Source: Lachnoclostridium sp. UBA3262 (GTDB lineage: Bacteria; Bacillota; Clostridia; Lachnospirales; Lachnospiraceae). From it: a stretch of 38,504 nt of DNA. The notes under the pieces are model-generated. The model saw only the letters and a list, made by a program, of their open reading frames with translations. It had not been told where the DNA came from and did no database searches. Of the stretch, positions 7,670 through 16,573 are shown one piece after another. The DNA is taken from assembly GCA_002362575.1 (NCBI GenBank), contig DEUM01000039.1:1-38504 (forward strand), given 5' to 3'. The translations under genes were made by a program, and so were the position numbers. Positions within the stretch are counted from its first letter, which is position 1; every line of letters starts with the position of its first letter.

Positions 7670-8986
7670 TTATTTTGGAAACATATGCCGAACGGTAACT
7701 GTATGGATTTCATTCACATCATAGTGCATCCTTTCCGCCTCCTCTGCCGGTACACCGATACGCACATATCTCTCATTATGCCCAACCAGATAATCTTTAC
7801 CGTTCCTTTTTATCATTTCCTCAAAGAGAACCCTTTCCTCTTTTCCCATAAAACCAGAATAGTATTTCTCCTGATACTGCTTTGTATCAGCAAGCAGAAT
7901 TTCACTGCGGGCACGTTTTACCTCCGGCCGCACCTGCCCTTCCATTATTGCAGCCCTTGTCCCGGAGCGGGGCGAATATTGAAACACATGAATATCCGAC
8001 AGGCAAATCTGCTTTAGATAATTTCTCGTCTTCTCAAATTCTACATCTGTCTCCCTCGGAAATCCAACAATGACATCTGTAGTAAGTGCTGGATTATCAA
8101 AATATTTTCGTATCATCTCCATGATTTTTCCGTATTCTACTGTAGTATAATGACGGTTCATCCTTTGCAGCACAGTATCACATCCACTCTGTAACGAAAG
8201 ATGAAAATGGGGACATACTTTTGGAATTTTCACCAGTTCTTTCAGAAAATCCTCCGTTATAATCCGAGGTTCCAGCGAACTCAGACGGATGCGCTCAATC
8301 CCCTCCACCTCTGCAGTTCTTCTGATTACATCCAAAAGCGGTTTTCCCTTTAATTTTACAAAGTTTGTCTCCCTTGAGAAGTCTACACCATACGAAGAGA
8401 GATGAATTCCTGTCAGAACAACTTCCTTAAAACCTCTGTTTGCAAGCCTCCGCACATGGGTAATTACATCTTTCACCGGCATGCTCATAAGCGTTCCCCG
8501 TCCCCGCACATAGGGAATCATACAATATGTGCAGAATTGATTACAGCCATCCTGAATTTTTATATATGCCCTTGTCCTCTCATGTGGGAAGTCACACTGT
8601 TCTTTTTGTCCTGACAGTTTCTCCGGGGCTTCCAAAATCCGTTTTAAATCAAATCTTTCTATAATTTTATCTGCAATGTTCTCCTTTTCTTTATTTGAAA
8701 AGGCCGCGTCAATTGCCGCATCCTCTTTTAGTTTATCGCCACCACTCTCTACATAACAACCTACGGCAACAACAATACTGCCCGGATTTTTCTTCTTAGC
8801 GCGATGTATCATCTGTCTGGATTTTCTGTCCGCTATATTTGTTACCGTACACGTATTTATCACATATATATCTGCCTTTTCGGCAAACTCCACAACCTCG
8901 AACCCTTTAAGGCGAAATTGTTCCATCATCTTTTCGGTTTCGTAAAAATTCACCTTACATCCCAGTGTCAGAAACGCAATCTTCAT
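7670..8986 (-). CDS. mtaB: tRNA (N6-threonylcarbamoyladenosine-37-C2)-methylthiotransferase MtaB
   Basis: 438 aa, full length. Radical-SAM methylthiotransferase that converts t6A37 to ms2t6A37 in ANN-decoding tRNAs, using two 4Fe-4S clusters. The N-terminal UPF0004 domain has Cys residues in TLGCKVN, NTCTVTN and VGCYVES. The radical-SAM motif is CNQFCTYCMIPYVRGRG, and a TRAM domain closes the protein. CKVN and the length point to MtaB rather than MiaB or RimO. The ATG at 8986 has GGAGG 5 nt upstream; an in-frame TTG at 8998 is less likely. Confidence 0.94.
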   Translation of the reverse strand: MKIAFLTLGCKVNFYETEKMMEQFRLKGFEVVEFAEKADIYVINTCTVTNIADRKSRQMIHRAKKKNPGSIVVAVGCYVESGGDKLKEDAAIDAAFSNKEKENIADKIIERFDLKRILEAPEKLSGQKEQCDFPHERTRAYIKIQDGCNQFCTYCMIPYVRGRGTLMSMPVKDVITHVRRLANRGFKEVVLTGIHLSSYGVDFSRETNFVKLKGKPLLDVIRRTAEVEGIERIRLSSLEPRIITEDFLKELVKIPKVCPHFHLSLQSGCDTVLQRMNRHYTTVEYGKIMEMIRKYFDNPALTTDVIVGFPRETDVEFEKTRNYLKQICLSDIHVFQYSPRSGTRAAIMEGQVRPEVKRARSEILLADTKQYQEKYYSGFMGKEERVLFEEMIKRNGKDYLVGHNERYVRIGVPAEEAERMHYDVNEIHTVTVRHMFPK

Positions 8987-9070
8987 TAAATCCTCCAATT
9001 GTTAAATTATGTATAAGCACTTTGCACAAAAAACTTTCGTTTTTTCTGTTCTCCTCGTAACTTTTTAATA

Positions 9071-9102
9071 TTGACATTATCCCATCTTCATAATAGTATA
9101 AT
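9071..9102 (+). promoter_or_regulatory. putative promoter of the HPr-like gene
   Basis: Perfect TTGACA (9071-9076) and perfect TATAAT (9097-9102) stand upstream of the HPr-like gene, but the spacer is 20 nt, longer than the usual 16-18. A TAATAG at 9091 would be too close. Either expression needs help from a regulator or only the -10 is used. Confidence 0.45.
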
Positions 9103-9145
9103 ACTGAAAGTAAAACAAAAAGCAGAAAAAGAAGGAGGTAGAAAC

Positions 9146-9379
9146 ATGAAAACAGTAAGTATTTCATTAAATTCCATCGACAAAGTAAAAGCATTTGTCA
9201 ACGAAGTAACAAAGTATGATGCTGAATTCGATTTGGTTTCCGGCAGATATGTGATTGATGCAAAATCCATCATGGGTATCTTCAGCCTTGATTTATCCAA
9301 ACCAATCGACTTAAACATCCACAGTGAAAATAATGTTGATGAAATCCTCGAAAAACTGGATTCTTTCATCGTAAAATAA
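9146..9379 (+). CDS. HPr-family protein lacking the phosphocarrier histidine
   Basis: 77 aa. Aligns by eye with B. subtilis HPr through its second half: KYDAEFDL, then AKSIMGIFSLDLSKPIDLNI corresponds to the KSIMGVMSLG region, so the HPrK-type regulatory serine is kept (Ser41). The HPr active-site loop GIHARPA is replaced by SIDKVKA, with no His15 or Arg17 equivalent, so it cannot carry phosphate for the PTS by the known route. It resembles Bacillus Crh in logic (no His15, Ser46 kept) but is more divergent. Start is set by AGAAGGAGG 8 nt upstream. Monocistronic and divergent from mtaB. Confidence 0.85.
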   Translation: MKTVSISLNSIDKVKAFVNEVTKYDAEFDLVSGRYVIDAKSIMGIFSLDLSKPIDLNIHSENNVDEILEKLDSFIVK

Positions 9380-9420
9380 TCACTGCATAAAAAAATATTG
9401 GGCTTGTTACTTACATTGGG

Positions 9421-9452
9421 GCTACGCTGGTTCGCCGGCTAGCTTCTTTTTT
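9421..9452 (+). terminator. rho-independent terminator after the HPr-like gene
   Basis: GCTACGCTGG and CCGGCTAGC form a GC-rich, slightly imperfect stem around a TTCG tetraloop (9421-9442), followed by TTCTTTTTTG. Located 42 nt after the stop codon. Confidence 0.75.
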
Positions 9453-9481
9453 GTAAACTGCATATAGCGCTCAGCGTCAAG

Positions 9482-10666
9482 CTATTCCGGCTTAACCTCT
9501 ATCACTTCCCTCTCTGCAATCGCCTTTTCCACCATCTCATCTATCTTTTCCATCAGCTTTTTCTCTGAACTTTCCATCTTTTGAATATCCGGTTTTGTTA
9601 CCGGGTGCTTTGCCACAAAAATAGTGCAGCAATCCTCAAACGGTTGAATCGACGTCTCAAACGTATTGATTTTCTCCGCAATTTCGATAATCTCATTTTT
9701 ATCAAACGCAATGACCGGACGGAATACAGGCATGGTGCAGACCGCATCTGTCGCCGCCAGACTCTGCATCGTCTGGCTTGCCACCTGACCGACACTTTCC
9801 CCGGTTATCAATGAGAGACAGTCTCTCTCCTTCGCTATCGTCTCTGCAATCCGCATCATATAACGGCGCATCAAAATTGTCAACTCATCGTGCGGACATT
9901 TATCATAAATATATAACTGAATATCTGTGAAATTTACTACATGCAGCTTAATCTCCCCCGCATACTCAGAAACCAGACGTGCCAAATCCACAACCTTCTG
10001 CTTTGCTCTCTCGCTCGTATACGGCGGCGCATGAAAGTATACCGCTTCGATTTGAACACCCCTCTTTGCCATCATATACCCAGCAACCGGACTGTCAATT
10101 CCGCCGGACAAAAGAAGCATCGCCCGTCCACTCGTTCCTACCGGCATACCTCCCGGCCCCTTTATACCGGACACATATACATAAGCGCGGTGTCTTATTT
10201 CCACATAGACAGAAACCTCCGGGTGATGTACGTCCACCTTCGCATTTGGCATATGATCCAGTATATAAGCACCTGCTTCCACACATATTTCCGGACTCTC
10301 CATCGGATATTTTTTATCACTGCGCTTAGCAAAAACTTTAAATGTAAACGGTTTCTCCCCTAATTCTTCTTTCATATGTGCCACCAGCTCGCGGCATACA
10401 TTAGAAAAGGTCTTGTCCTCCACAAGAACAACCGGACATATGTGGGCAATTCCAAATACATGACTGAGAGCCTCCATCACCTCATCATAATCAAATGATG
10501 ACTCTGCCTGTACATAAATGCGCCCCTGCTCCTTCTCCACCCGGAACTGTCCCTCACAGCGCATAAGCCGCTCTGAAACACGGTCCCGCAGGGCATTTTC
10601 AAATATATATCGGTTTTTCCCCTTAATTCCTATCTCTGCATATTTTATCAAAAAAGCCTGTACCAT
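9482..10666 (-). CDS. thiI: tRNA 4-thiouridine synthetase ThiI
   Basis: 394 aa. Adenylates and thiolates U8 of tRNA, taking sulfur from a cysteine desulfurase. N-terminal ferredoxin-like and THUMP domains (about 1-165), then the PP-loop LLLSGGIDSPVAG and the cysteine motif EDCCTIF. There is no C-terminal rhodanese domain, which is normal in Firmicutes, so persulfide must come directly from the partner encoded next door. The ATG at 10666 has GGAGG 5 nt upstream; an ATG at 10678 is less favoured. Operon with the cysteine desulfurase and rsmE. Confidence 0.95.
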   Translation of the reverse strand: MVQAFLIKYAEIGIKGKNRYIFENALRDRVSERLMRCEGQFRVEKEQGRIYVQAESSFDYDEVMEALSHVFGIAHICPVVLVEDKTFSNVCRELVAHMKEELGEKPFTFKVFAKRSDKKYPMESPEICVEAGAYILDHMPNAKVDVHHPEVSVYVEIRHRAYVYVSGIKGPGGMPVGTSGRAMLLLSGGIDSPVAGYMMAKRGVQIEAVYFHAPPYTSERAKQKVVDLARLVSEYAGEIKLHVVNFTDIQLYIYDKCPHDELTILMRRYMMRIAETIAKERDCLSLITGESVGQVASQTMQSLAATDAVCTMPVFRPVIAFDKNEIIEIAEKINTFETSIQPFEDCCTIFVAKHPVTKPDIQKMESSEKKLMEKIDEMVEKAIAEREVIEVKPE

Positions 10667-10719
10667 AATTTCCTCCATTCTGAAGTATCACTCTATGCCC
10701 CATTCCAGTAAAACGTACC

Positions 10720-11883
10720 TTAGTGCCTCGTGTAACGGGCAAGAACCGGCACCAGTTCCTTTAAACAATCAATCGTGTAATCCAGTTCATCCCTCTCTGT
10801 AAATATCGAGAAACTAAAACGGAGCGTGGATTCTAACAGTCCCTTATCTACTCCTATCGCCTGAAGTGTTCCGCTAATTCCCGGATGATTCGAGGAACAG
10901 GCAGAACCGGAGGACACATAAATCCCCTTCTCCTCCAATGCGTGCAAAAGCACCTCACTTCGCACTCCGGCAAAGCTCACACTTACAATATGAGGAGCCG
11001 TCTGCTCCAGCAAGTCCAACTGGCAGGCATTGACAGACGCACCCTCCACCTCGCCGATTCGCTCAAGAAAATGCCGCTTTAACGCATACAAATGTTTTTC
11101 ATTCTCCTCCTGCCCTTTTATCATCTTTTCCGCCGCCAGACCGAGTCCGGCAATTCCGGGTACATTTTCTGTTCCGGAGCGCATACCGTCCTGCTGTCCG
11201 CCACCATGAATAAAAGTGTGGATTTTAACCTTGTCCGCAATATATAAAAATCCGGTTCCCTTTGGCCCGTGAATCTTATGCCCACTGGCAGATAGAAGGT
11301 CAATCCCCGCCTTTTTAGGAAAAACTGGAACTTTTCCATATGCCTGTATAGCGTCCACATGGAAAATAATTTCACGGTTGTATTCTTTTATCACCCCAGA
11401 CAATCCTGCCACGTCAAGGACTGCCCCTACCTCATTATTTACCAGCATGACAGACACTAAAATAGTATCTTCCCGTAAGGCTTCCCGCATTGCCTGCAAG
11501 GAAATGTGTCCCTCTCCATCAACTGGCAGGTAAGTTACCTCGTAACCAAGGTTTTCCAAATATAGTAACGGTTCATGTACCGATGAATGTTCAAAGCATG
11601 TCGTAATGATATGCTTCCCCCGACGTTTGTTTGCCAGTGCCGTACCAATCAGCGCCATATTATTGCTCTCCGTTCCCCCGGAGGTGAACACGATATTTTT
11701 AGGCGCACACTTCAATGTTCTGGCAATCCTCTCCCTTGCCTGCTTTATATACTGCTCCCCGTCAAATCCCTTCTTGTGTAACGAAGACGGGTTTCCATAG
11801 TCCTCATACATTACTTTGCTGACCAGCTCGCACACTTCTGAAAAAGGGCGTGTCGTAGCCGCATTATCCAAATAACATTCCAC
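10720..11883 (-). CDS. cysteine desulfurase (NifS/IscS family)
   Basis: 387 aa PLP enzyme. N-terminal YLDNAATT, pyridoxal-binding SASGHKIHGPKGTGFL and catalytic loop SSGSACSSNHPG identify it. It releases sulfur from cysteine as enzyme persulfide; its place directly upstream of thiI, with no iscU next to it, suggests a dedicated donor for tRNA thiolation (like NifZ with ThiI in B. subtilis). It begins with GTG at 11883, preceded by AAAGGA; the rsmE stop lies 3 nt upstream. Confidence 0.93.
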   Translation of the reverse strand: MECYLDNAATTRPFSEVCELVSKVMYEDYGNPSSLHKKGFDGEQYIKQARERIARTLKCAPKNIVFTSGGTESNNMALIGTALANKRRGKHIITTCFEHSSVHEPLLYLENLGYEVTYLPVDGEGHISLQAMREALREDTILVSVMLVNNEVGAVLDVAGLSGVIKEYNREIIFHVDAIQAYGKVPVFPKKAGIDLLSASGHKIHGPKGTGFLYIADKVKIHTFIHGGGQQDGMRSGTENVPGIAGLGLAAEKMIKGQEENEKHLYALKRHFLERIGEVEGASVNACQLDLLEQTAPHIVSVSFAGVRSEVLLHALEEKGIYVSSGSACSSNHPGISGTLQAIGVDKGLLESTLRFSFSIFTERDELDYTIDCLKELVPVLARYTRH

Positions 11884-11886
11884 AAT

Positions 11887-12636
11887 TTATTCCTTTCCTC
11901 TCGCTTCTATAAGAAACATCAACACCGATAAAATCGTGAGCCCTGCTGTTTCTGTCCGCAAAATCCTCTTTCCCAGTGAGACCGGTACTGCCCCATGCGC
12001 AATCGCCATCTCTACCTCACTACGCTCAAAACCACCCTCCGGTCCAATAAAAACAGCAATGCTTTCGCCCTTTGCAGCTCGCTTTATCGTTTCCACCGAG
12101 CCTGCCATATCCCCGCATAGCTCATAAGGAATAATAACCGTATCCATCTCCTCCGCATAAGACAGGGCTTGTGAAAAACTCATAACTTCCCTGACTTCCG
12201 GAATTTTCCCCCGTCCACTCTGTTTTGCTGCTGACTCCACAATCGTGCGCCACCTGAGCAGCTTCTTTTCTTCTTTTTTATTATCTAATTTTACGATACA
12301 CCGCTTTGATTCTACCGGAACAATCTCCGCCGCCCCCAACTCAATTGCCTTCTGAATCACAAACTCCATCTTGTCCTTCTTTGGTAAAGACTGGAACAAC
12401 GTAATCCTTACCGGCAATTCTGTCACAGCAGGCTTTTCCTCCACGATAGACAGCAGTATTTCTTCCACCCCGATATCTACCACTGCACAATAATAATCTA
12501 TCCCCCTGCCACAAGAAACAACCACTTTCTCCCCCGGCTTCATGCGCAGTACATTTTTTATATGATTGACGTCATCTCCTGTAATAGTAATTTCATTCTC
12601 ACGAATATTCTCCATAGGCACAAAGAAGCGATACAT
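11887..12636 (-). CDS. rsmE: 16S rRNA (uracil1498-N3)-methyltransferase RsmE
   Basis: 249 aa, family length. It methylates U1498 of 16S rRNA. An N-terminal PUA-like domain (MYRFFVP, then DVNHIKNVLRMKPGE) and a C-terminal SPOUT knot with IGPEGGFERSEVE and SLGKRILRTETAGL are clear. An AAAGG site precedes the ATG. First gene of the rsmE-desulfurase-thiI group; a strong hairpin lies 21 nt upstream of its start. Confidence 0.96.
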   Translation of the reverse strand: MYRFFVPMENIRENEITITGDDVNHIKNVLRMKPGEKVVVSCGRGIDYYCAVVDIGVEEILLSIVEEKPAVTELPVRITLFQSLPKKDKMEFVIQKAIELGAAEIVPVESKRCIVKLDNKKEEKKLLRWRTIVESAAKQSGRGKIPEVREVMSFSQALSYAEEMDTVIIPYELCGDMAGSVETIKRAAKGESIAVFIGPEGGFERSEVEMAIAHGAVPVSLGKRILRTETAGLTILSVLMFLIEARGKE

Positions 12637-12657
12637 TCTAATCTACCTTTCACTATT

Positions 12658-12690
12658 AACGGCACAAATGGAAAACCCATCTGTGCCGTT
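12658..12690 (-). terminator. strong hairpin between the FliD-like gene and rsmE
   Basis: AACGGCACAAATGG (12658-12671) pairs with CCATCTGTGCCGTT (12677-12690), a 14-bp stem with one G-U wobble on the transcript and a 5-nt loop. Neither side has a clear U-tract, so it may end the FliD-like transcript, or act as attenuator or stability element in the rsmE leader. Confidence 0.55.
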
Positions 12691-12732
12691 CACATTTATC
12701 TTTTAATTTCTTCCTCTTTAAACGAAATCTGC

Positions 12733-13434
12733 TTATATCAGAGTACCATAATTCGTATATGCAAATTTACCCTGATTTACTGCCATCTGATTCGCACTCT
12801 GGTTATACAGCGTGGATGCCTTCTGGGAAATACGGGAAGCCAATGAACCATAACCAGAAAACAATCCCTTAAAATCAGAGTTCAGTGCTTTATTGAATTT
12901 TTCTTCGTCAATTGCAAGCGTGTTGTCTTCTTTAATAGAAACACCAATCTTGTTCAGCATACCTTCTGCCGTATTCATCTGGTCAGTTGCCCACACTGCT
13001 GTCTGCAACATACTGTAAGAATTCAACTTCTTGGAAGTAGACAATGTCTCGTTATAATCTGAAACAAATTTCTTTACATCCTTCAGTAAATCCTCGCGGC
13101 TGACTGAATCATAATTTGTATTCTGTAATTTCTGAGCGGATTCATATAATTTCTTTGAGGAACTCTTTATGGAAGACAATGTAGTATTACTGTCTGCTGT
13201 TCCTGATTTAGAAATGCTCTCCTTATCGCTGTTGTCTGAGTCTGCTGCCTGCGCCTTCTGCGTTGCATAATAGGACTTCAAAGCCTTCTTATACATACCG
13301 CTCTTAATCATTGACAAATCGCCAAGCATGGAAGACATAGATGAAATCGAACTACCGCCGGAACTCGTACCGAAGTAGCTGTCCATGAACGAACCGGAGC
13401 CAAAGCCTCCAATTCCGAAAAAATTATTACTCAT
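12733..13434 (-). CDS. FliD (flagellar hook-associated protein 2) C-terminal-like protein
   Basis: 233 aa. The N-terminus is rich in Gly/Ser (GIGGFGSGSFMDSYFGTSSG), the middle is Ser/Lys-rich and helical, and the C-terminal part (SIKEDNTLAIDEEKFNKAL, NSDFKGLFSGYGSLASRIS) follows the closing pattern of flagellar cap protein FliD. It is about half the length of FliD and has no N-terminal D0 partner, no signal peptide, and no flagellar genes nearby. The start at 13434 has AAAGGAG upstream; its own promoter is at 13548-13575. Function unknown; it may be a small surface or cytosolic homologue. Confidence 0.65.
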   Translation of the reverse strand: MSNNFFGIGGFGSGSFMDSYFGTSSGGSSISSMSSMLGDLSMIKSGMYKKALKSYYATQKAQAADSDNSDKESISKSGTADSNTTLSSIKSSSKKLYESAQKLQNTNYDSVSREDLLKDVKKFVSDYNETLSTSKKLNSYSMLQTAVWATDQMNTAEGMLNKIGVSIKEDNTLAIDEEKFNKALNSDFKGLFSGYGSLASRISQKASTLYNQSANQMAVNQGKFAYTNYGTLI

Positions 13435-13547
13435 ACGTATCACTCCTTTGATATAAATGGTCATCCTTTACCATAGTTTCAGGCATTTACAGCCTTCTAT
13501 TATTGATATCGGCACTTCCTTGCCAAATATTAACATGATTATTATAT

Positions 13548-13575
13548 AGTATAACATAAATGTTGAAAATTGCAA
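13548..13575 (-). promoter_or_regulatory. promoter of the FliD-like gene
   Basis: Minus strand TTGCAA (13575-13570), 16-nt spacer, TATACT (13553-13548). It leaves a leader of about 110 nt before the ATG at 13434. Confidence 0.55.
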
Positions 13576-13629
13576 GTACCTTGTGAGCTTTTCTAAATAA
13601 ATAATGGCAGTTTACAAGTTCCAGTTCAA

Positions 13630-14211
13630 TTAATCTTCTTCTAAAACCTCAAACAAATTATATTGCACAATTTTAATACAAGTATCACCCTTAAAAACAA
13701 ATTTCACTACCCAAGGCATCAAATTCCTGATTTTTTCAAAATCAGAGTAGCCAAATGTTTTATCATAGTAGTTAATAATCGTGCTTAATGCCGTTCCGTG
13801 ACTTCCAACAACAATATTTTTTTCGTTATAAGTTTTTAATACCGTATCCAATGCACTTATATTTCTGCTTTGTACTTCTTTCAATGTTTCACCGTCAGAC
13901 AATTTGTAATCAAAGTTTTCCCACTGTTTCTAACAAAATGCATTAAAGTCATCTATCCATTCACTATCCACTTTGCGTTCCCGAAAATCTTCTATAATCT
14001 GTATCTCTAAATCTGTCAATTCTGCAAAATCAGCAATCGTATCAATGGCTCGTTTAAACGGACTTGATAAAACAACATCAATCTGCTTATCCAGCAAAAA
14101 TTCTGTGACAAGTTTTCTGTCTTGTAAGCCTCTATTTGAAAGCTCCCTTGACATATCATCATGATTATCATAATTAGGTTCCGCATGCCTGACAAAATAT
14201 ACTGTTGTCAT
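13630..14211 (-). pseudogene. histidine phosphatase (phosphoglycerate mutase-like) gene broken by one amber codon
   Basis: The frame starting at 14211 encodes MTTVYFVRHAEPNYDNHDD with the RHxE-type catalytic motif (Arg8, His9), then stops at TAG (13932-13930) after residue 93. The same frame continues without shift as KQWENFDYKL, SDGETLKEVQSR and the second catalytic histidine in VVGSHGTALS, ending normally at 13630. Joined, it would be 193 codons, typical for the family. So a single nonsense substitution separates the two catalytic halves. A good site (AAAGGAAG) precedes the start. Family substrates vary (small phosphoesters), so none is assigned. Unless read through, the product lacks half the active site. 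Confidence 0.85.
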
Positions 14212-14261
14212 TTTTTCTTCCTTTCTACAAGTGTCGAATATAGTGCCAAAAATTGCTGGAT

Positions 14262-15731
14262 TTACCGCTCCAGCCCCGCCAGCGCATTGGCGACCGCTTC
14301 CCGCTCGCTATAATGATGTTTCACGCCATTTATTTCCTGATACTCCTCATGACCTTTTCCGAGCAGGATAATCATATCCCCCTCTTTTGCGTTCTGTACT
14401 GCATAATTTACCGCCTCCTGACGGTCGGGAATAACCACGTATTTACCCTTTGTCTTTGCCAGACCGACCCTGATATCCTCGATGATATCATTGACATCCT
14501 CCGTCCGGGGGTTATCGCTTGTCACGATTGCAAGTTCTGCCAGATTTCCGACTGCCTCCCCCATCTCGTAACGGCGCAGCTTACTGCGGTTGCCGCCGCA
14601 GCCAAATATCGCCACGATACGTCCCGGATTATAGCCGCGCAGTGTCTTTAGTACGCTCTCGGTGCTTACCCCATTGTGGGCAAAGTCGATTAGCACAGAA
14701 AAATTTCTGCCTGTCGGGACATTTTCAACACGGCCGCGCACTTCCACATGCTCCAGTGCATGCAGAATAATATCCCTCGGAAGTCCGAGAAGCGCGCCCA
14801 CACAGGCAGCACACATACCATTATAAATGTTAAAACGTCCCGGCAGTCCGACAATGATATCCCCCTCCAGAAGTCCTTCTGCATGGAACTTCATGGAAAG
14901 ATTGCCCAATTCATTGACATGCTCTATTTTTGACGCCGTCATGTCGGCGTCCTTTGTGCCAAACGTCTTTATCTCGCAGGTCGCATTTTTCACAATCTCG
15001 TCCTTATGTTCATCATCGGCATTGACGATGCCAGTCCGGCACATCTGGAACAGACGGCTCTTACAGTTCAGATACTCGTCAAAATCCTTATGCTCGTTCG
15101 GACCGATATGGTCTGGCGATAGATTTGTAAATACGCCGTAGTCAAATGACATCCCTGCCACGCGGTCCATCTTGATTCCCTGCGAGCTGACCTCCATTAC
15201 CATGTAATCGCAACCCGCCTCGACCATATCCGAAAAATATTTCTGCAAATCGTAGGATTCCGGCGTCGTATGCTCTGTCGGTGTGATTTTACCGTTAATT
15301 GCCACTCCGATGGTACCGACGATACCGCAGGTTTTACCGGATTTTTCAATAATATCACGTATCATATAGGTTACGGTAGATTTTCCTTTTGTTCCGGTAA
15401 TACCTATCGAAATCATCTTTTCTGCCGGATAATCAAAAAATGCCGCTGACATCCTGCTGAGCGCAGCCCGGCCATTCTTTACCTTCACAACTGTAATATC
15501 CCTGTCCTTTATCTCAACATCCTTTTCCACGACAAGGACAGAAGCCCCCTTTTCTATTACATCCGGAATAAACTTATGCCCGTCTACCACCGTTCCGTCA
15601 ATCGCCGCGAACAGCATGCCCGGTTTTATTTTTCGTGAATCATAGGCGATGTCCACTACCTCTGTTTCCAGCGTTCCCTGCACCAGTTCATATTCCGTTT
15701 TCTCTAATAGCTTTTTTAAAGTAACTGCCAT
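14262..15731 (-). CDS. murE: UDP-N-acetylmuramoyl-tripeptide synthetase MurE
   Basis: 489 aa Mur ligase. ATP-binding GITGTKGKSTVTYM (P-loop about 113-119), TTPESYDLQ substrate segment, LSPDHIGPNEH, and the C-terminal DNPRTED motif. DNPR is the signature for meso-diaminopimelate addition, predicting mDAP-type peptidoglycan. The start at 15731 (MAVTLKKLL) fits the family; GGAGG lies about 11 nt upstream and an in-frame ATG at 15785 would overlap the HAD gene. It is downstream of HAD, dtd and MATE genes in one minus-strand run. Confidence 0.94.
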   Translation of the reverse strand: MAVTLKKLLEKTEYELVQGTLETEVVDIAYDSRKIKPGMLFAAIDGTVVDGHKFIPDVIEKGASVLVVEKDVEIKDRDITVVKVKNGRAALSRMSAAFFDYPAEKMISIGITGTKGKSTVTYMIRDIIEKSGKTCGIVGTIGVAINGKITPTEHTTPESYDLQKYFSDMVEAGCDYMVMEVSSQGIKMDRVAGMSFDYGVFTNLSPDHIGPNEHKDFDEYLNCKSRLFQMCRTGIVNADDEHKDEIVKNATCEIKTFGTKDADMTASKIEHVNELGNLSMKFHAEGLLEGDIIVGLPGRFNIYNGMCAACVGALLGLPRDIILHALEHVEVRGRVENVPTGRNFSVLIDFAHNGVSTESVLKTLRGYNPGRIVAIFGCGGNRSKLRRYEMGEAVGNLAELAIVTSDNPRTEDVNDIIEDIRVGLAKTKGKYVVIPDRQEAVNYAVQNAKEGDMIILLGKGHEEYQEINGVKHHYSEREAVANALAGLER

Positions 15732-15781
15732 ATTCCTAATCTTCCTCCAATCTGCTCTATAATTATTGTATGACACTACAG

Positions 15782-16573
15782 TCAAAAAATAATTTTATAT
15801 TTTTTCAATGCCTTTTCGATTCCATCCTCCATAACCGCCGCCGTCACATAATCCACGACAGGGAAAATATCCGGATTTCCACTTCCCATCGCCACACTAA
15901 TTCCAGTATAGGACAGCATTGGCAAATCATTTGTGCTGTCGCCTACGCCTATCGTATTTTCTCTGTCAATGCCCAGCTTCCGGCACAAAAACTCGATTCC
16001 GGTCGCTTTTGAATACTCTTTCGGCACAATCTCATAAAAGGTAGGATCGCGCAGGATAAAAGAAAAACGGTCCTCATACTTTGCCTTAAATGCGGCCATA
16101 TCACTGCTGTCATCAAACCACAACGCCATTTTGTCAAACACCAGCTCATCATCATCCCAAAACTTCTGACAATCCGTTGAAAATGTCCCGTTCCCCTCAA
16201 AGATTGTCTTTACCACCGGCATCCAGCAGTCCTTTCGGAAGTAAGAATTATGTTTGCTCTCCAAAATACCGTCTATATGATATTTTCTCAAATCTGCTAC
16301 AATCTCGTTCCGCAAATCAGGCTCTATCACGGCGTGAAGCAGCTCCTCCCCATGATACACAATATGTGTTCCGCAGCCGCCCACAACACCGTCAAAACCA
16401 ATATCCAGTATGTCTGACGGCCAGATAGCCTGACATCGTCCCGTACATATAAATAAAAGATGTCCGTTCTCCCTCGCCTGATGAAGCGCACGCACCGTGC
16501 TCTCCGGTACAATTCCCTGCTCATCATCCAGCAGAGTTCCGTCAATATCAAAGAAAATCATATGCTGTTTCAT
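15782..16573 (-). CDS. Cof-type HAD-superfamily hydrolase
   Basis: 263 aa. HAD motif I is FFDIDGTLLDD (nucleophile Asp9), motif II ICTGR, motif IV GVGDSTNDLPML, with a C2-type cap between, as in Cof/YidA sugar-phosphate or flavin-phosphate phosphatases. The precise substrate cannot be read from sequence. It overlaps dtd by ATGA, and its end is 51 nt from the murE start. GGAGG precedes the ATG. Confidence 0.9.
   Translation of the reverse strand: MKQHMIFFDIDGTLLDDEQGIVPESTVRALHQARENGHLLFICTGRCQAIWPSDILDIGFDGVVGGCGTHIVYHGEELLHAVIEPDLRNEIVADLRKYHIDGILESKHNSYFRKDCWMPVVKTIFEGNGTFSTDCQKFWDDDELVFDKMALWFDDSSDMAAFKAKYEDRFSFILRDPTFYEIVPKEYSKATGIEFLCRKLGIDRENTIGVGDSTNDLPMLSYTGISVAMGSGNPDIFPVVDYVTAAVMEDGIEKALKKYKIIF

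Noticed and set aside
13630..14211. Two separate small genes instead of one broken phosphatase
   Set aside because: Both parts are in the same frame, each has half of the catalytic residues, and the downstream part has no ribosome site.
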